64,000 bases of DNA from Eggerthella sinensis (GTDB lineage: Bacteria > Actinomycetota > Coriobacteriia > Coriobacteriales > Eggerthellaceae), in the NCBI RefSeq assembly GCF_003339815.1, contig NZ_PPTT01000005.1, positions 124,001 through 188,000 on the forward strand, read 5' to 3'. Below, one piece after another: positions 26,840-36,764 of this stretch. The position numbers were made by a program, and so were the translations under genes. Numbering within the stretch: the first letter of the stretch is position 1; each line of letters starts with the position of its first letter. Below the pieces are notes generated by a model, which saw only the letters and a list, made by a program, of their open reading frames with translations, was not told the DNA's origin and made no database searches.

Positions 26840-27859
26840 TCAGTACTTCCATTTCTCAAGCAGCCGCTTCTTCTCGTCGATATCGAACACCCCGTCCATA
26901 TTCGCGTAATGAGTGTCCTGAGGATAGTTCGGTATCTCCGTATGCTGGTCGACGAACACTTTGTCAGGTACGAACTCCTGCTTGTCGAGCAATATGCCCG
27001 TGTCGTACATCCAGTCCATCACCGCGCGTACAGCCGGCTTATCCTGCTTTCCGTCCACAACGGCGACGCCGTTCATGGTCCAGGGCGAACCCTCTTCAAA
27101 GAAAAGGACCTCTATGGGTACGCCTTTGTTAATTTCCGACACCGCTTGGTACGTCAAGCCGAACCCGATGAGCGCCTCACCTTGCACAAGCGCATTAACC
27201 GGGCCCGACCCCGAAGACGAGAATTGATAGACATTTTCGGCAAGCTTATCGAAGTATTCAAACGCCGCATCTTCGCCGCGCGTGTTCACAAGACTCTTCA
27301 CGAAATTGTATCCCGTTCCCGACGATTTCGGATTAGCCATGCTAATCAAACCGCGGTATGAGGGATCGAGAAGGTCATCATAGGTTTCGGGAATGGCAAT
27401 ACCGCGTGCAGCGAGCTCCCCCACGTTTACGGCCACGCATGCACTCTCTCGCCTAAACGGCAAGTACGTCGAGGTTCCATCAAGCAAGTCGGATTCAAAT
27501 GCATCCAGATCGTATGATGTGAGCTGCGCGAGGCTTGATTGGATCTGCCTCAAATAGCCGCCCTCCAGCATGAGCACGATGTCGGCTTCGCTTGAGGTTC
27601 CCTCGTTTTGCAGCTTCGCCGCACATGTTCCCGTGGATACGTAGTGCAAACGTATATCGTAGTCCGGCAAGTCGCGGTGCATGGCTTCGAGCAAAAGCTC
27701 GTTGGCCTCTCCTTCACCGCACGAATAGATGACAACGGTATTGTCGTTCGCAGAACTGCAACCGGGCAATGCCAACGACACCAACGCTCCAGCCGCGACC
27801 GCCACAAACGATCGCCGCGTCATCCCCCGTCTCGTCACCACTGCCCTCCTCGTTTTCAT
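26840..27859 (-). CDS. ABC importer substrate-binding lipoprotein
   Basis: A 339-residue type-2 binding protein. The N-terminus has a twin-arginine-like TRRSFVAVAAG followed by the lipobox LALPGC, so it is a membrane-anchored lipoprotein and may use the Tat route. The fold and family resemble 2-aminoethylphosphonate, spermidine or iron-binding proteins. It is the first gene of SBP-ATPase-permease-HTH/nucleotidyltransferase. The gene at 15248 is its close paralogue. A 36-bp operator lies 31 bp upstream. Confidence 0.9.
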   Translation of the reverse strand: MKTRRAVVTRRGMTRRSFVAVAAGALVSLALPGCSSANDNTVVIYSCGEGEANELLLEAMHRDLPDYDIRLHYVSTGTCAAKLQNEGTSSEADIVLMLEGGYLRQIQSSLAQLTSYDLDAFESDLLDGTSTYLPFRRESACVAVNVGELAARGIAIPETYDDLLDPSYRGLISMANPKSSGTGYNFVKSLVNTRGEDAAFEYFDKLAENVYQFSSSGSGPVNALVQGEALIGFGLTYQAVSEINKGVPIEVLFFEEGSPWTMNGVAVVDGKQDKPAVRAVMDWMYDTGILLDKQEFVPDKVFVDQHTEIPNYPQDTHYANMDGVFDIDEKKRLLEKWKY

Positions 27860-27889
27860 GACACCTTAAGGAGACAATGGTAACGCAAA

Positions 27890-27925
27890 TGTTCATTTAA
27901 GTTCAAGATAATGTAAAATTGAACA
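27890..27925. promoter_or_regulatory. Inverted repeat TGTTCA-N24-TGAACA, operator copy 3
   Basis: TGTTCA (27890-27895) and TGAACA (27920-27925) lie between the licD stop and the start of the binding-lipoprotein gene. The 24-bp spacing equals that of copies 1 and 2. Confidence 0.75.
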
Positions 27926-27957
27926 AACAAACACATAGGAAACAAGGCTGCAAGCCC

Positions 27958-28791
27958 CTACTGGACGTCGAACCCCAACTCTATAGGAGCATGCTGTCGT
28001 CGCTCGTCCATAGGGGGAAGTTCGCGCCAGTCGCCGAACATGATCTCGAGGTAGCGTTCTATCTCGGCAGGAACCGGAAACTCCTCCCCTTCGAACATGT
28101 GACGCCCCGCGGGAACAAGCACGTTCGTCGGGTAGCTGCCAATGGCCACATACGACATGCACATGCTCGTATCACCCGGACTGTCTTCGCCCGCGAGCGC
28201 GGATTGCTGGAATTGCCCGGCCAAACGCTCATGACTGGTAAAGACCCTGAGAAAGGCGTGCGCAACACCGCATGCCGCACGCTCGAATGAACCGAGCGCT
28301 CCCTTGTGGGGAACCACCACATTCTTGGAATGGTAGAGATACAGCAGTTTCTGAAGCAGAGAACACCGCTGCCGCTGCTTCTGCGCGACGCGTTCATCAG
28401 CCGACAGCACATCGTAGGGCAAGATGTCGATACCAATCCCTTGACGCAGACCCGCATCAAGGGTTTCGACGGTATAGAACTTCGTTCCCCTCAGCCACAC
28501 CTTCGCAAACATTGCAGAATGGATCGCGTTCGTCATTGGCTCGGAAAGCACGTACTGCTCGCCAAGAGCTTCGGGCGCGACGGAGAGAAACCGCTCGTAA
28601 TCCGCACGCATCATGCCCACGTCAATGTCGTCGTCCCAAGGAATGAAGCCATCGTGGCGAGCGGCGCCCAATGCCGAACCAGAATCGAGAAAGTACGCAA
28701 TATCGTGTTCTCGGCACACGCGATCAACCTCTTTTAGAATGCCGAGCTCCATAAACTGCATCTTTCGCAGGGTTTCGTCATCGTAACGCAT
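27958..28791 (-). CDS. licD: LicD-family phosphotransferase (first copy)
   Basis: A 277-residue LicD protein. LicD enzymes transfer phosphocholine or a related group from a CDP-donor to surface glycans or teichoic acid. The diagnostic nucleotidyltransferase-like core is YFLDSGSALGAARHDGFIPWDDDIDVGM near residues 36-65. ATG at 28791 has GGAG six bases upstream. It lies 98 bases upstream of the importer operon in the same direction, with an operator in between, so import and transfer are physically linked. Confidence 0.92.
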   Translation of the reverse strand: MRYDDETLRKMQFMELGILKEVDRVCREHDIAYFLDSGSALGAARHDGFIPWDDDIDVGMMRADYERFLSVAPEALGEQYVLSEPMTNAIHSAMFAKVWLRGTKFYTVETLDAGLRQGIGIDILPYDVLSADERVAQKQRQRCSLLQKLLYLYHSKNVVVPHKGALGSFERAACGVAHAFLRVFTSHERLAGQFQQSALAGEDSPGDTSMCMSYVAIGSYPTNVLVPAGRHMFEGEEFPVPAEIERYLEIMFGDWRELPPMDERRQHAPIELGFDVQ

Positions 28792-28851
28792 GCATCTCTC
28801 CGTAGTTATCAAATCATCATTGTTTGCAGCAGAAGCATATCTTCGCAATAG

Positions 28852-28857
28852 TATACA
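28852..28857 (+). promoter_or_regulatory. Predicted -10 element of the GT2 gene at 28867
   Basis: TATACA ends nine bases before the ATG at 28867, so transcription would begin within about three bases of the start codon, as for the gene at 16493. No clear -35 hexamer or ribosome site is visible. Confidence 0.4.
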
Positions 28858-28866
28858 ATACCCTTC

Positions 28867-29652
28867 ATGACAAAAAACTGGAAAGAAAGTTCCCGAACTG
28901 CTATGTCTAACAGAGAATCGCAAGTTCAGAGCCCGGATGGAATACTCGACGAGCGTTGCAGCGACATGATTGAGCGAACGCTCATCGTAATACCCGCCTA
29001 CAATGAAGAGAGTTCGCTTTTGGGAACTCTCGACGAGTTGTTATCGACCATACCCACGTGTCACTACCTCGTTGTGAACGACGGATCAAGGGATGGCACC
29101 GAGGCTATTTGTCGCGAACAGGGCTTCAATCACATCAGCCTTCCCGTGAATGTCGGCTTGTCGGGGGCATTCCAAGCGGGCATCAAGTTCGCATACGAAA
29201 ACGGCTACGACTTCGTTTTGCAGTTCGATGCGGACGGGCAACATGACCCGCGCTTCATTCCGAGCATTCTCCAACAAGCAGCCGATCACGATATCGTTAT
29301 CGGATCGCGCTTCGTTACGGAGAAAAAACCTTTTTCGCTTCGAATGGTCGGCAGCGCCCTCATCACAACCGCAATACGCATGACATCGGGCGTGCACCTT
29401 AAGGACCCTACATCAGGCATGCGCCTCTTCGGTAAAAAATCCATGCGCGCATTCGCCAACGACAGCAACTGCGGCCCTGAACCAGACACCCTCGCCTACT
29501 TCATCAAAAAGAAGGAAGCATCGGTGGTCGAAGTTCCCGTAACCATGAGGGATCGCATGGCAGGAACGAGCTACCTCAACGCCAAAGCTGCCATCCTCTA
29601 CATGCTTCGCATGACGGTGTCTATCGTGATCATCCAGCCTTTCCGTAGGTAA
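28867..29652 (+). CDS. Glycosyltransferase family 2, polyprenyl-phosphate sugar synthase-like
   Basis: A 261-residue GT-A enzyme. LIVIPAYNEESSLLGTL starts the fold, VVNDGSRDGT holds the nucleotide-binding acids and FDADGQHDP is the metal motif. The length and MRLFGKKSMRAFA resemble dolichyl/undecaprenyl-phosphate sugar synthases without C-terminal membrane segments. It would make a lipid-linked sugar donor. The start is uncertain: ATG at 28867 fits a possibly leaderless transcript, while ATGs at 28903 and 28969 are closer to the conserved domain. It is followed by a small DUF2304 membrane protein and a GT4 in one operon. Confidence 0.88.
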   Translation: MTKNWKESSRTAMSNRESQVQSPDGILDERCSDMIERTLIVIPAYNEESSLLGTLDELLSTIPTCHYLVVNDGSRDGTEAICREQGFNHISLPVNVGLSGAFQAGIKFAYENGYDFVLQFDADGQHDPRFIPSILQQAADHDIVIGSRFVTEKKPFSLRMVGSALITTAIRMTSGVHLKDPTSGMRLFGKKSMRAFANDSNCGPEPDTLAYFIKKKEASVVEVPVTMRDRMAGTSYLNAKAAILYMLRMTVSIVIIQPFRR

Positions 29653-29661
29653 GGAGTCGTC

Positions 29662-30015
29662 GTGACTTTACTGTTTCAGTCCATCCTCATTGTCGCATCG
29701 CTTATTCTTGCCGTGCTCATGCTCAGACGAGTCGCTCAGACGCGCGCGAAAATCGAAGACTCCATCTTCTGGCTCGCACTCTGCTTCCTGCTCATTCTCC
29801 TAGGTGTGTTTCCAGGGATAGCGAGCTCGCTCGCCTCCCTCATAGGAATTTATTCTTCGACGAACTTCATTTTCCTTTTCTTCATCTTCGTTCTGATCGT
29901 CAAATTGTTTTTCACGAGCATGCGCGTTTCGAAACTGGAAATGCAGATCCAGGAACTCTCCCAATCCATTGCCCTTTCCAAAGCCGCAGATGCAAAAGAC
30001 GAGCAATCGAAATAA
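29662..30015 (+). CDS. DUF2304 small membrane protein
   Basis: A 117-residue protein with three predicted membrane segments and a short cytosolic coiled C-terminus (SKLEMQIQELSQSIALSK). DUF2304 proteins commonly follow GT2 polyprenyl-phosphate sugar synthases and may support the enzyme or flip its product; the role is unproven. GTG at 29662 has AAGGAG seven bases upstream. Confidence 0.85.
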   Translation: MTLLFQSILIVASLILAVLMLRRVAQTRAKIEDSIFWLALCFLLILLGVFPGIASSLASLIGIYSSTNFIFLFFIFVLIVKLFFTSMRVSKLEMQIQELSQSIALSKAADAKDEQSK

Positions 30016-30027
30016 CAGGGGTTCTTC

Positions 30028-31197
30028 GTGAGCGCAAAACGCAGCGACGCAGATCAAACGATCGTATTCTTTTCGGCAAACTACCCGCCTCACACCGGAG
30101 GCGTTGAAACGTACACGTGCAACCTCGCACGCACATGCGTTGCAATGGGTTATCGAGCGGTTGTCGTATGCCTCAACAACTGCTCGGCAGCTCCTTACGA
30201 AATCGACGAGTGCGGGGTTGAGGTATTCCGGCTCCCTTGCCATAGCGCATTCAAAAGCCGTTATCCACTCGCAAACAAAACGAACGAGTACCGCTCCCTC
30301 ATCGAGAAACTTGAAAGAGTAAGCGTCGATTACGTTATAGTGAACACGCGATTCTATCCTCTCTCGCTTTTCGGAGTTCGATTCGCGCGCAAGCGTTCAA
30401 TCACGCCAATCGTCATAGAGCATGGAAGTGCCCATCTCACCCTGAACAACCCGATCCTCGACACCGCCCTTGCGGGAGTAGAACACGCCCTATCGGCCAT
30501 CATTAAGCGCAGTGAGCCTCGTTTCTACGCCGTATCCGAAGCGGGAAGCGCTTGGCTCCGTCATTTCGGGATCGAATCGAGCGGCGAACTGCACAATGCC
30601 ATTGACGCCTCTTCGTTTGAGTCGATGCGCAGCAGTCGGGACTATCGACATGAGGAAGGCATCGGAGAATCCGAGCTTCTTCTGGTTTCCGTAGGACGGC
30701 TCGTCCCGGAAAAGGGCGTACCCGCGCTCCTTGGAGCGATGGACGCATTGCAAGACGAGCCAATATGGTGTCTGTTTGCGGGCGACGGTCCGCTCCGTGC
30801 GTCCGTCGAGCAATGCGGACTCCCCCACGTTCGCGCTTTGGGAAATCTAAACAAGCAAGATGTGGCCGCCCTGCTCTGCCAGGCAAACGCGCTCTGCCTC
30901 CCCTCCCGCTCGGAAGGATTCGCGACGAGCCTTCTTGAAGCCGCCGCATGCGGCACACCCTCCATCGTGACACGCGTCGGCGGAGTCGCCGAACTCATTC
31001 CCAATGAAACGTTCGGCACCGTTCTCGAGAACGCCGATGCGACATCGATCGAACGGGCGCTGCGAACCGCCATCGAAAACAACAGCGAGCTCGTCTCACA
31101 AGGCCGCCGCGTACGGCAGCGCGTGTCCGATCTGTTCAACTGGCAGCAAACAGCAGAAGACGCCTTGCGGGCGTGTGAAGACGCCCAAAGGAGCTAG
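30028..31197 (+). CDS. Glycosyltransferase family 4
   Basis: A 389-residue GT-B retaining glycosyltransferase. The acceptor loop is SANYPPHTGGVETYTCNLAR. The donor-site segments are LVSVGRLVPEKGVPALLGAM and LPSRSEGFATSLLEAAACG, with the E-x7-E pair intact. It is third in the GT2-DUF2304-GT4 operon. Its stop codon overlaps the stop of the convergent flippase gene in the tetranucleotide CTAG. The sugar specificity is unknown. Confidence 0.92.
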   Translation: MSAKRSDADQTIVFFSANYPPHTGGVETYTCNLARTCVAMGYRAVVVCLNNCSAAPYEIDECGVEVFRLPCHSAFKSRYPLANKTNEYRSLIEKLERVSVDYVIVNTRFYPLSLFGVRFARKRSITPIVIEHGSAHLTLNNPILDTALAGVEHALSAIIKRSEPRFYAVSEAGSAWLRHFGIESSGELHNAIDASSFESMRSSRDYRHEEGIGESELLLVSVGRLVPEKGVPALLGAMDALQDEPIWCLFAGDGPLRASVEQCGLPHVRALGNLNKQDVAALLCQANALCLPSRSEGFATSLLEAAACGTPSIVTRVGGVAELIPNETFGTVLENADATSIERALRTAIENNSELVSQGRRVRQRVSDLFNWQQTAEDALRACEDAQRS

Positions 31198-32453
31198 CTC
31201 CGACTTTCCCATTTTCTCATCCTGCTGCGAGCAGACCATGCGAACACAAATACGAAACACAGCAAAAGGCCCACGCACGAGATCGCATACGCCACGCTAG
31301 CCCCCATAATGCCCGAAGCAACCACAAAGGGCGTTGCGACAAGATGAGCGATCACAATAGCTACCGCGTAGCCTACGAGAACGCCATTCTGAGCCCGGAT
31401 AATTACCATGGCGTTGTAGAACACCACCGATGCCGATAAAAAGCCGCCACCCAACAGCAAGATGAGCAACGCCGGCAAACAACCCGTCAAATCAATACCG
31501 TAAAACAATTCGAGAATGGGAATGCCGATCACGGCGCACGCCGCAACCACAAAGACGGTGATGCCCACAACCGCACCAAGCAATTTGGCGATAGTCTTCA
31601 TGAAAGCATGCACTTCTCGCTTGAGCCACAACTCAGCCATGTGCGTAAGCGAAGGTCGGATGAAGAAGTTGACGAAAAGATTGATGACAAACGACGGCAT
31701 GAACAGCACGTTGAAAATCGCCTGCATCTCTTCCGTACCCACCGCGTCGATAGCGTACTTGCAGACGTTGCCTAGATAGATCGCCAGAAAAGAGCTGATA
31801 AATAGGGGGAAGCAGGCGGCAAAAAGGGATACGAGAGGCTTAAAGGAAAAGTCAGGCTTGCCCACCCTTCTGATCTTTCGCAGGCGCGGAACATCATAGC
31901 AGCATATCCATACCGCTTCGCTCGCAGACGAGAGAAGCATCGACAGCACAATATCTTTCGTGAGTACGAGAGCCAACGCAAACACCACAATGGAGATCAC
32001 CGATCGCCATGTCGTAGAGAATCCACTGATGTCCAGTCGATTCTCCTTTTGAAAAGCAGCGAACCAGTATTGGGACAACGCTTCAAAGAGTCGGTATGCG
32101 CACAGCGCGTAAGCCACAAGCGACTTGTGCGCGTCGTAGCCAAACGAGGTGATGTAAATGACGCTCGCGATGATCATAAGTCCGCAGGTAACCAGCTTAA
32201 AGCCAAGATATTGCGCATACGTGAAGCGATTCTCGGCATCGGTCGCGAAATACGTGGTCGCCTCGAACACGCCAATCGTCAGCATAAGTTGGGCGATAGC
32301 ATATCCGATGGAAAAGACTCCACCCTCATCAACACCGCACACACGAACAACGATGATGAGCAGCAAGAAGGAAGATATCGCATATATCGCACTCCCCACG
32401 CTGTTCCATATGAATACACGCTTTTGCGATGCGGTCGTACGCAGCATGGACAC
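31194..32453 (-). CDS. Wzx-type polysaccharide flippase
   Basis: A 419-residue membrane protein with about twelve predicted helices, of the polysaccharide-biosynthesis (MOP) superfamily. It begins KRVFIWNSVGSAIYAISSFLLLIIVVR, a typical family N-terminus. It would flip a lipid-linked repeat unit across the membrane. A GTG at 32453 and an ATG at 32447 are both plausible starts. It follows the second licD gene with 45 bases between. Confidence 0.88.
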   Translation of the reverse strand: MSMLRTTASQKRVFIWNSVGSAIYAISSFLLLIIVVRVCGVDEGGVFSIGYAIAQLMLTIGVFEATTYFATDAENRFTYAQYLGFKLVTCGLMIIASVIYITSFGYDAHKSLVAYALCAYRLFEALSQYWFAAFQKENRLDISGFSTTWRSVISIVVFALALVLTKDIVLSMLLSSASEAVWICCYDVPRLRKIRRVGKPDFSFKPLVSLFAACFPLFISSFLAIYLGNVCKYAIDAVGTEEMQAIFNVLFMPSFVINLFVNFFIRPSLTHMAELWLKREVHAFMKTIAKLLGAVVGITVFVVAACAVIGIPILELFYGIDLTGCLPALLILLLGGGFLSASVVFYNAMVIIRAQNGVLVGYAVAIVIAHLVATPFVVASGIMGASVAYAISCVGLLLCFVFVFAWSARSRMRKWESRS

Positions 32454-32498
32454 ATCCAGACGTCAGTAAATTGAGTATTGAAGCAAGATGCGCCGCAC

Positions 32499-33383
32499 TT
32501 ACGCCTCAGCGTACTCGCCGAAATCCAGGATATCCGGATAATGCTCGCGTCGCTGATCTAATGGCGGAGGAGTCATGAAGTCACCATATAAAGACTCCAA
32601 CAACTTCTCCGCATGGCGAGCAACGGGAACCATCATGTCCTCGAATACCACCATTCGCACAGGAAACAAGTCCTCCCGATCGTACACACAAGAAAACCTA
32701 TCGGTCTCGCACAAGAAACCTATACGTCGCGTCTGAACCCCGTTAAAGCGCGTCTGTTCGCGAAGCGATAACTCGTTGAAGTCGAGCGAGCGAAGGCCAG
32801 GAAGCTTGAGAAGCCCCCGCATGCCGAACGTCCCCGCGCGCAACATCAAAGCGCGTGCGCCACCGCCGCCAATATAGGGGCTCTTTACCAGTTTCGTGAT
32901 CGATAGCTTATTGCACAACCATGCACGCCATGCCTGCTTACGGAAGGCCTTCTCGTCATCTGCGAGGCTATCGAGAGGGAATAGGTCGAGGAAAATGCAT
33001 GACTCGAAGTCGGCTGTTTGAAGCGCCGCGTCTCGAAATTCAGTACCGTTCAGCATCAGACGCGTCGTTGCCATTGGATAGTTCGCGTTCGTCTGCGAAT
33101 TCATCACACTGTATCGACCGGAAGCGTCTTCCTGCATGATCCGAACAAACGTTTCGAGGTCTTCCCGGGGCATACAGATGTCAAGATCGTCATCCCAGGG
33201 AATAAACCCTTTCTCCCGCACCGCGCCCAAAGCTGTTCCGAACGCCACAAACCAACGAAGGTTGTGAAGTTCACACACCGCAGAGAAATCCTTGAGCATT
33301 CCCAAGAGCACGCGATGGAGCTTTTCCAGCCGCTCATCACGCTGCTGGTCTTGCCCTTCTTCCCATTCACTCACTTTTGACAC
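32499..33383 (-). CDS. licD: LicD-family phosphotransferase (second copy)
   Basis: A 294-residue LicD protein. The core reads WFVAFGTALGAVREKGFIPWDDDLDICMPRED. It is clearly divergent from the first copy apart from this motif. It probably transfers a second phospho-substituent, or the same one to another acceptor. It lies between a large membrane protein and the flippase. GTG at 33383 has GAGAGGAAG upstream; a second in-frame GTG lies three codons in. Confidence 0.9.
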   Translation of the reverse strand: MSKVSEWEEGQDQQRDERLEKLHRVLLGMLKDFSAVCELHNLRWFVAFGTALGAVREKGFIPWDDDLDICMPREDLETFVRIMQEDASGRYSVMNSQTNANYPMATTRLMLNGTEFRDAALQTADFESCIFLDLFPLDSLADDEKAFRKQAWRAWLCNKLSITKLVKSPYIGGGGARALMLRAGTFGMRGLLKLPGLRSLDFNELSLREQTRFNGVQTRRIGFLCETDRFSCVYDREDLFPVRMVVFEDMMVPVARHAEKLLESLYGDFMTPPPLDQRREHYPDILDFGEYAEA

Positions 33384-33410
33384 GACCGTTCACTTCCTCT
33401 CGTCCACGTC

Positions 33411-35480
33411 TTACGCCACATCTTCACATCTCGTTATGCGATAGAGACGCATATCCCCTCGGCCAAGCACCTTTTCAAAGCCGGGCGTATCGTCACGTAT
33501 CAACTCAATACCGAGCCAGTTCTTGCCGTTCTCGTAGGTAAACAGTCGCGGTCGATCCTCTTTAGACTCTCCCTGATCGAGAACAAGCACGTATTCGGCA
33601 CCGATGCTCTCAACGGCGGCGCGCACCTGTTCGTCCGACGCAATTCGGTACAACCTCGTGCGGATGAGTTTACTTTGCCTGGTCTCGTTTTCTTCCCCGT
33701 ACACTCTCAAGTAGCGGTAATACGTGTTCAAGTCCTGCGTGCCATATGCGAACACGCTTCCGTCATCCGGTTCGTTAATGATAAGCGAACCTTCGGGGAT
33801 AAGGCTCCGAACCTCCTGCACAAACGACATCTCCGCAAGATCATACACGCGTGGATGCTGCGTGCTGTTTTTCGAGGCGAGCGAACTCGACATAGCTCCA
33901 ATACCCGTATTCACCGAGGCGAAGCCCGTAATCGTAAAGTTCGGATACATGTTGATGAAGAAAAACATCCCGGCGATGACGCAAGGGGCGATGCGCGAAA
34001 CTGACTTGTCGCGCATGCCCGAAACCTTCAACAACACGCTTTTCAGTGCTGAGCTTGCCAGCCACAAACCAATAGCCGCCAAGGGTACAGCAAACAGCGC
34101 TGCGGAAGCGGCGATGCGGCAAGAATCCGTATACCAAAACCCGGTGAGAAGGTATTTGATGGGAGCATCAGACGTGACGTCGACAATGTACATGACAACC
34201 ATCATAGCGTACGAGCATGAAAGCCAAAGATATCGGCGTTCTTTGATGGTGTACAACACGCCAACGATCACCAGCAGCGCGAGTGCGACTTGCGTGCCCT
34301 GCTCACGAAACGCGAGCGTGAGAACATCCACTAACGCCTGGGGCTTGGTGGTAAACGCAGGCCACGAATGCGTGACAACCCCTTGCATGAATGGAGCGCT
34401 GTAAAATGCATACCAAATAGCAGCGATCAGGGCGAGGCTAAGTGCGCACAAACCTATTTTGACGCGAACTTGCCGGGACTGTGGGAGGGAGAGCCCATCC
34501 ACAGCGAGCGCAACACGATACACGCAGAAGGGTATGAGAAAGACGCCCATGGTAAACGCTGCGTTCGGTTGAGCGAATACGAAGGAGATAAGCCCCAGGC
34601 AGAACACTCCAACCGACGCGACGCGAGAACGCCTATCGCTACCCTCAGAGAACAGGCTCATGAAACAATATGCGACTGAGGGAAGCATGCAGAATGCCAG
34701 CATGTTCGGATACAGAGGCCCGAACGTAAAAAAGCCCCAAGGAAAAGCAGAGAAGCCGAGAACGAGAACGGATCCATAAGGAACGATGCCGGGTGTCTTG
34801 TAGAAGATGCGCCTCATGAGCAAGAACATACTCGAAGGAAGCACGATAGAAACCAGCATGAAGTTGACCGCATTTTCAGCCAGGGGAACCGATATCTGCA
34901 GCGAACTCACCAACAACGCGGCAAGCCAATTCCATGCTGCAGGATAGAAGGATGAGTCGGGAAGCGGGTTGATAACAGCATCGTCAGCCATTGCATACAG
35001 CGTAGCATTGAAGGGAGACCAATTGCCCGACTCGACGTATCCGAACGTCACGCCAAGATGGTGTATATTATCAAAATCTTGCACATACGAATCGGGGCTT
35101 TCCAAGTTGCCTACGAGCAAAAACCTTGCGACCACGACTCCGAGCGTAACATAAAGCCCCAGACAGAGCCAATCGCGCTTCACTGCGACGGCGCTCCGCG
35201 ACGAGCGAAGCACCTCACCCCGCTTCCTCCCCGCAATGCAACCGATCACGCATAACGCACCGCACACTGTTAACACGGGAACGAAAAGCGTAGACCACGA
35301 GCAAAATACCCCCGCTTTCGCATACGCGATGCTCATCACCCCATAGGAGGAAATCGTAACAAGGGGAGCGCAAACAACGCTTATGAGTCGCGCTATTCGC
35401 AATGCGCGCAAAAACAGATAACCCGGCAGATACAAAAACAACGCCGCCATAAAGGCAGACGCATAAAACAACCCCCACAT
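33411..35480 (-). CDS. Large multi-spanning membrane protein, DUF6541-like
   Basis: A 689-residue protein with about twelve to fourteen predicted membrane segments in residues 1-500, followed by an extracytoplasmic domain containing INEPDDGSVFAYGTQDLNTYYRYLRVYG. The architecture resembles DUF6541 proteins of actinobacterial polysaccharide loci, which look like GT-C glycosyltransferases. It may use lipid-linked sugars outside the membrane. The ATG at 35480 is preferred to one at 35507 because GGAAGG lies six bases upstream. The family assignment is moderate. Confidence 0.72.
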   Translation of the reverse strand: MWGLFYASAFMAALFLYLPGYLFLRALRIARLISVVCAPLVTISSYGVMSIAYAKAGVFCSWSTLFVPVLTVCGALCVIGCIAGRKRGEVLRSSRSAVAVKRDWLCLGLYVTLGVVVARFLLVGNLESPDSYVQDFDNIHHLGVTFGYVESGNWSPFNATLYAMADDAVINPLPDSSFYPAAWNWLAALLVSSLQISVPLAENAVNFMLVSIVLPSSMFLLMRRIFYKTPGIVPYGSVLVLGFSAFPWGFFTFGPLYPNMLAFCMLPSVAYCFMSLFSEGSDRRSRVASVGVFCLGLISFVFAQPNAAFTMGVFLIPFCVYRVALAVDGLSLPQSRQVRVKIGLCALSLALIAAIWYAFYSAPFMQGVVTHSWPAFTTKPQALVDVLTLAFREQGTQVALALLVIVGVLYTIKERRYLWLSCSYAMMVVMYIVDVTSDAPIKYLLTGFWYTDSCRIAASAALFAVPLAAIGLWLASSALKSVLLKVSGMRDKSVSRIAPCVIAGMFFFINMYPNFTITGFASVNTGIGAMSSSLASKNSTQHPRVYDLAEMSFVQEVRSLIPEGSLIINEPDDGSVFAYGTQDLNTYYRYLRVYGEENETRQSKLIRTRLYRIASDEQVRAAVESIGAEYVLVLDQGESKEDRPRLFTYENGKNWLGIELIRDDTPGFEKVLGRGDMRLYRITRCEDVA

Positions 35481-35600
35481 AATGACCCTTCCAGCCCACC
35501 CCGTCATACCGGTACGGTATGCTCAATGGTATTGTACGTTATTCCGATGGTATGATAGTGACGCACCGCACAAAGACCCTCTGAAAAGGAGTTCGGGCAC

Positions 35601-36710
35601 ATGCATCCCGAGAATCAACTGATAAGTATAATCATTCCCATCTTCAATGCCGAGCCATATCTTGAGCAGTGCCTCGACAGCATCGTGGCGCAAACCCATC
35701 GCGAACTCGATGTGATTTGCCTCAACGATGGCAGCACCGACAACTCCCTCGCCATCATGCAAGCCTATGCGGCACGTGACGGGCGCGTGCGCGTCATCGA
35801 TAAACCGAATCAGGGCTATGGCGCCACGTGCAATCGAGGTCTGGAAGAAGCGAAAGGCACATGGATATCCATCGTTGAGCCGGACGACTGGATCGAGCCC
35901 GGCATGTACACCGACATGCTCGCATTCGCCGCAAAGCTCAACGAACCAGTTGACATCATCAAAACCCCGTATTGGCGCATCTGGATGCCCGACACGCCGG
36001 AACAGCGCAAGATGAACTGCAGTTATCGAAGCCGTATCAAGCCGCCGCGTCAGCCGTTCGCCATTCGCGATGCCGCGCATCTGCTCACGCACCATCCGTC
36101 CATCTGGTCGGCGATCTACCGAAAGTCGTTCCTCGACGAGCACGGCATTCGTTTCCGCGAATATCCAGGAGCCGGATGGGCCGACAATCCGTTTCTGCTC
36201 GAAACGCTCTGCCAGACAGAGAAAATCGCCTACCTCGACAACCCGTACTACTGCTATCGCGAGGAAACGCCGGAGAAATCCAAGTCATTCGCGCTCAACA
36301 ACACGCTGCTTCCCCTTGAGCGCTGGAACGACATGATGGACGTGCTCGAAAACATCAACATGCACGACGAGTCCGTGTTGCGCGCGCATAACAGTCGAGG
36401 GTTCACCTACCTGAGCGGCATTCTTGAGGAAGTCGACCTGTCGAACGAGGAAGTGCGAACGAACGCAACCCAGATGTTCGAGCGCATGGATGCGAGCCTC
36501 GTGCTCTCGGACGCCGAGATCCCCCCCGGCTGCAAGCGCATGTTTTGCGAACTGCGTGGACTCCCCGAACCGCAGGTGAGCAGCATCCCGTATGCATGGG
36601 GACTCGTCAAGCAGGGCATGTACAACCTAAAGAATGTCGGACCGTCTTTTACGTGGTTTACGTTAACCAGCTACTTCAAGAAAAAGAGCAGACGAGAAGG
36701 CGATCTATAA
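35601..36710 (+). CDS. Glycosyltransferase family 2 (capsule/teichoic type)
   Basis: A 369-residue GT-A enzyme. ISIIIPIFNAEPYLEQCLDSI begins the domain, CLNDGSTDNS and VEPDDWIEPG are the nucleotide and metal motifs. The C-terminal part has GAGWADNPFLLETLCQ and PYYCYREETPEKSKSF, shared in modified form with the GT2 genes at 57716 and 61571, so these form a paralogous set. GGAG lies nine bases before the ATG. It is transcribed alone and ends at a strong palindromic terminator. Confidence 0.92.
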   Translation: MHPENQLISIIIPIFNAEPYLEQCLDSIVAQTHRELDVICLNDGSTDNSLAIMQAYAARDGRVRVIDKPNQGYGATCNRGLEEAKGTWISIVEPDDWIEPGMYTDMLAFAAKLNEPVDIIKTPYWRIWMPDTPEQRKMNCSYRSRIKPPRQPFAIRDAAHLLTHHPSIWSAIYRKSFLDEHGIRFREYPGAGWADNPFLLETLCQTEKIAYLDNPYYCYREETPEKSKSFALNNTLLPLERWNDMMDVLENINMHDESVLRAHNSRGFTYLSGILEEVDLSNEEVRTNATQMFERMDASLVLSDAEIPPGCKRMFCELRGLPEPQVSSIPYAWGLVKQGMYNLKNVGPSFTWFTLTSYFKKKSRREGDL

Positions 36711-36714
36711 AAGC

Positions 36715-36749
36715 AGGAGGGCGGCTCGATATCGAGCCGCCCTCCTTTT
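36715..36749 (+). terminator. Terminator with 32-bp perfect palindrome
   Basis: The arms (16 bp each, 36715-36730 and 36731-36746) meet without a designed loop at GAT-ATC, and TTTT follows on the plus strand. It lies between convergent genes and may stop transcription from both sides. Confidence 0.88.
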
Positions 36750-36764
36750 CACGCATAAAACACC

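Noticed and set aside
36715-36746. 32-bp perfect palindrome as a recombination or attachment site
   Set aside because: It sits directly after a stop codon between convergent genes and is followed by TTTT, so a terminator explains it.
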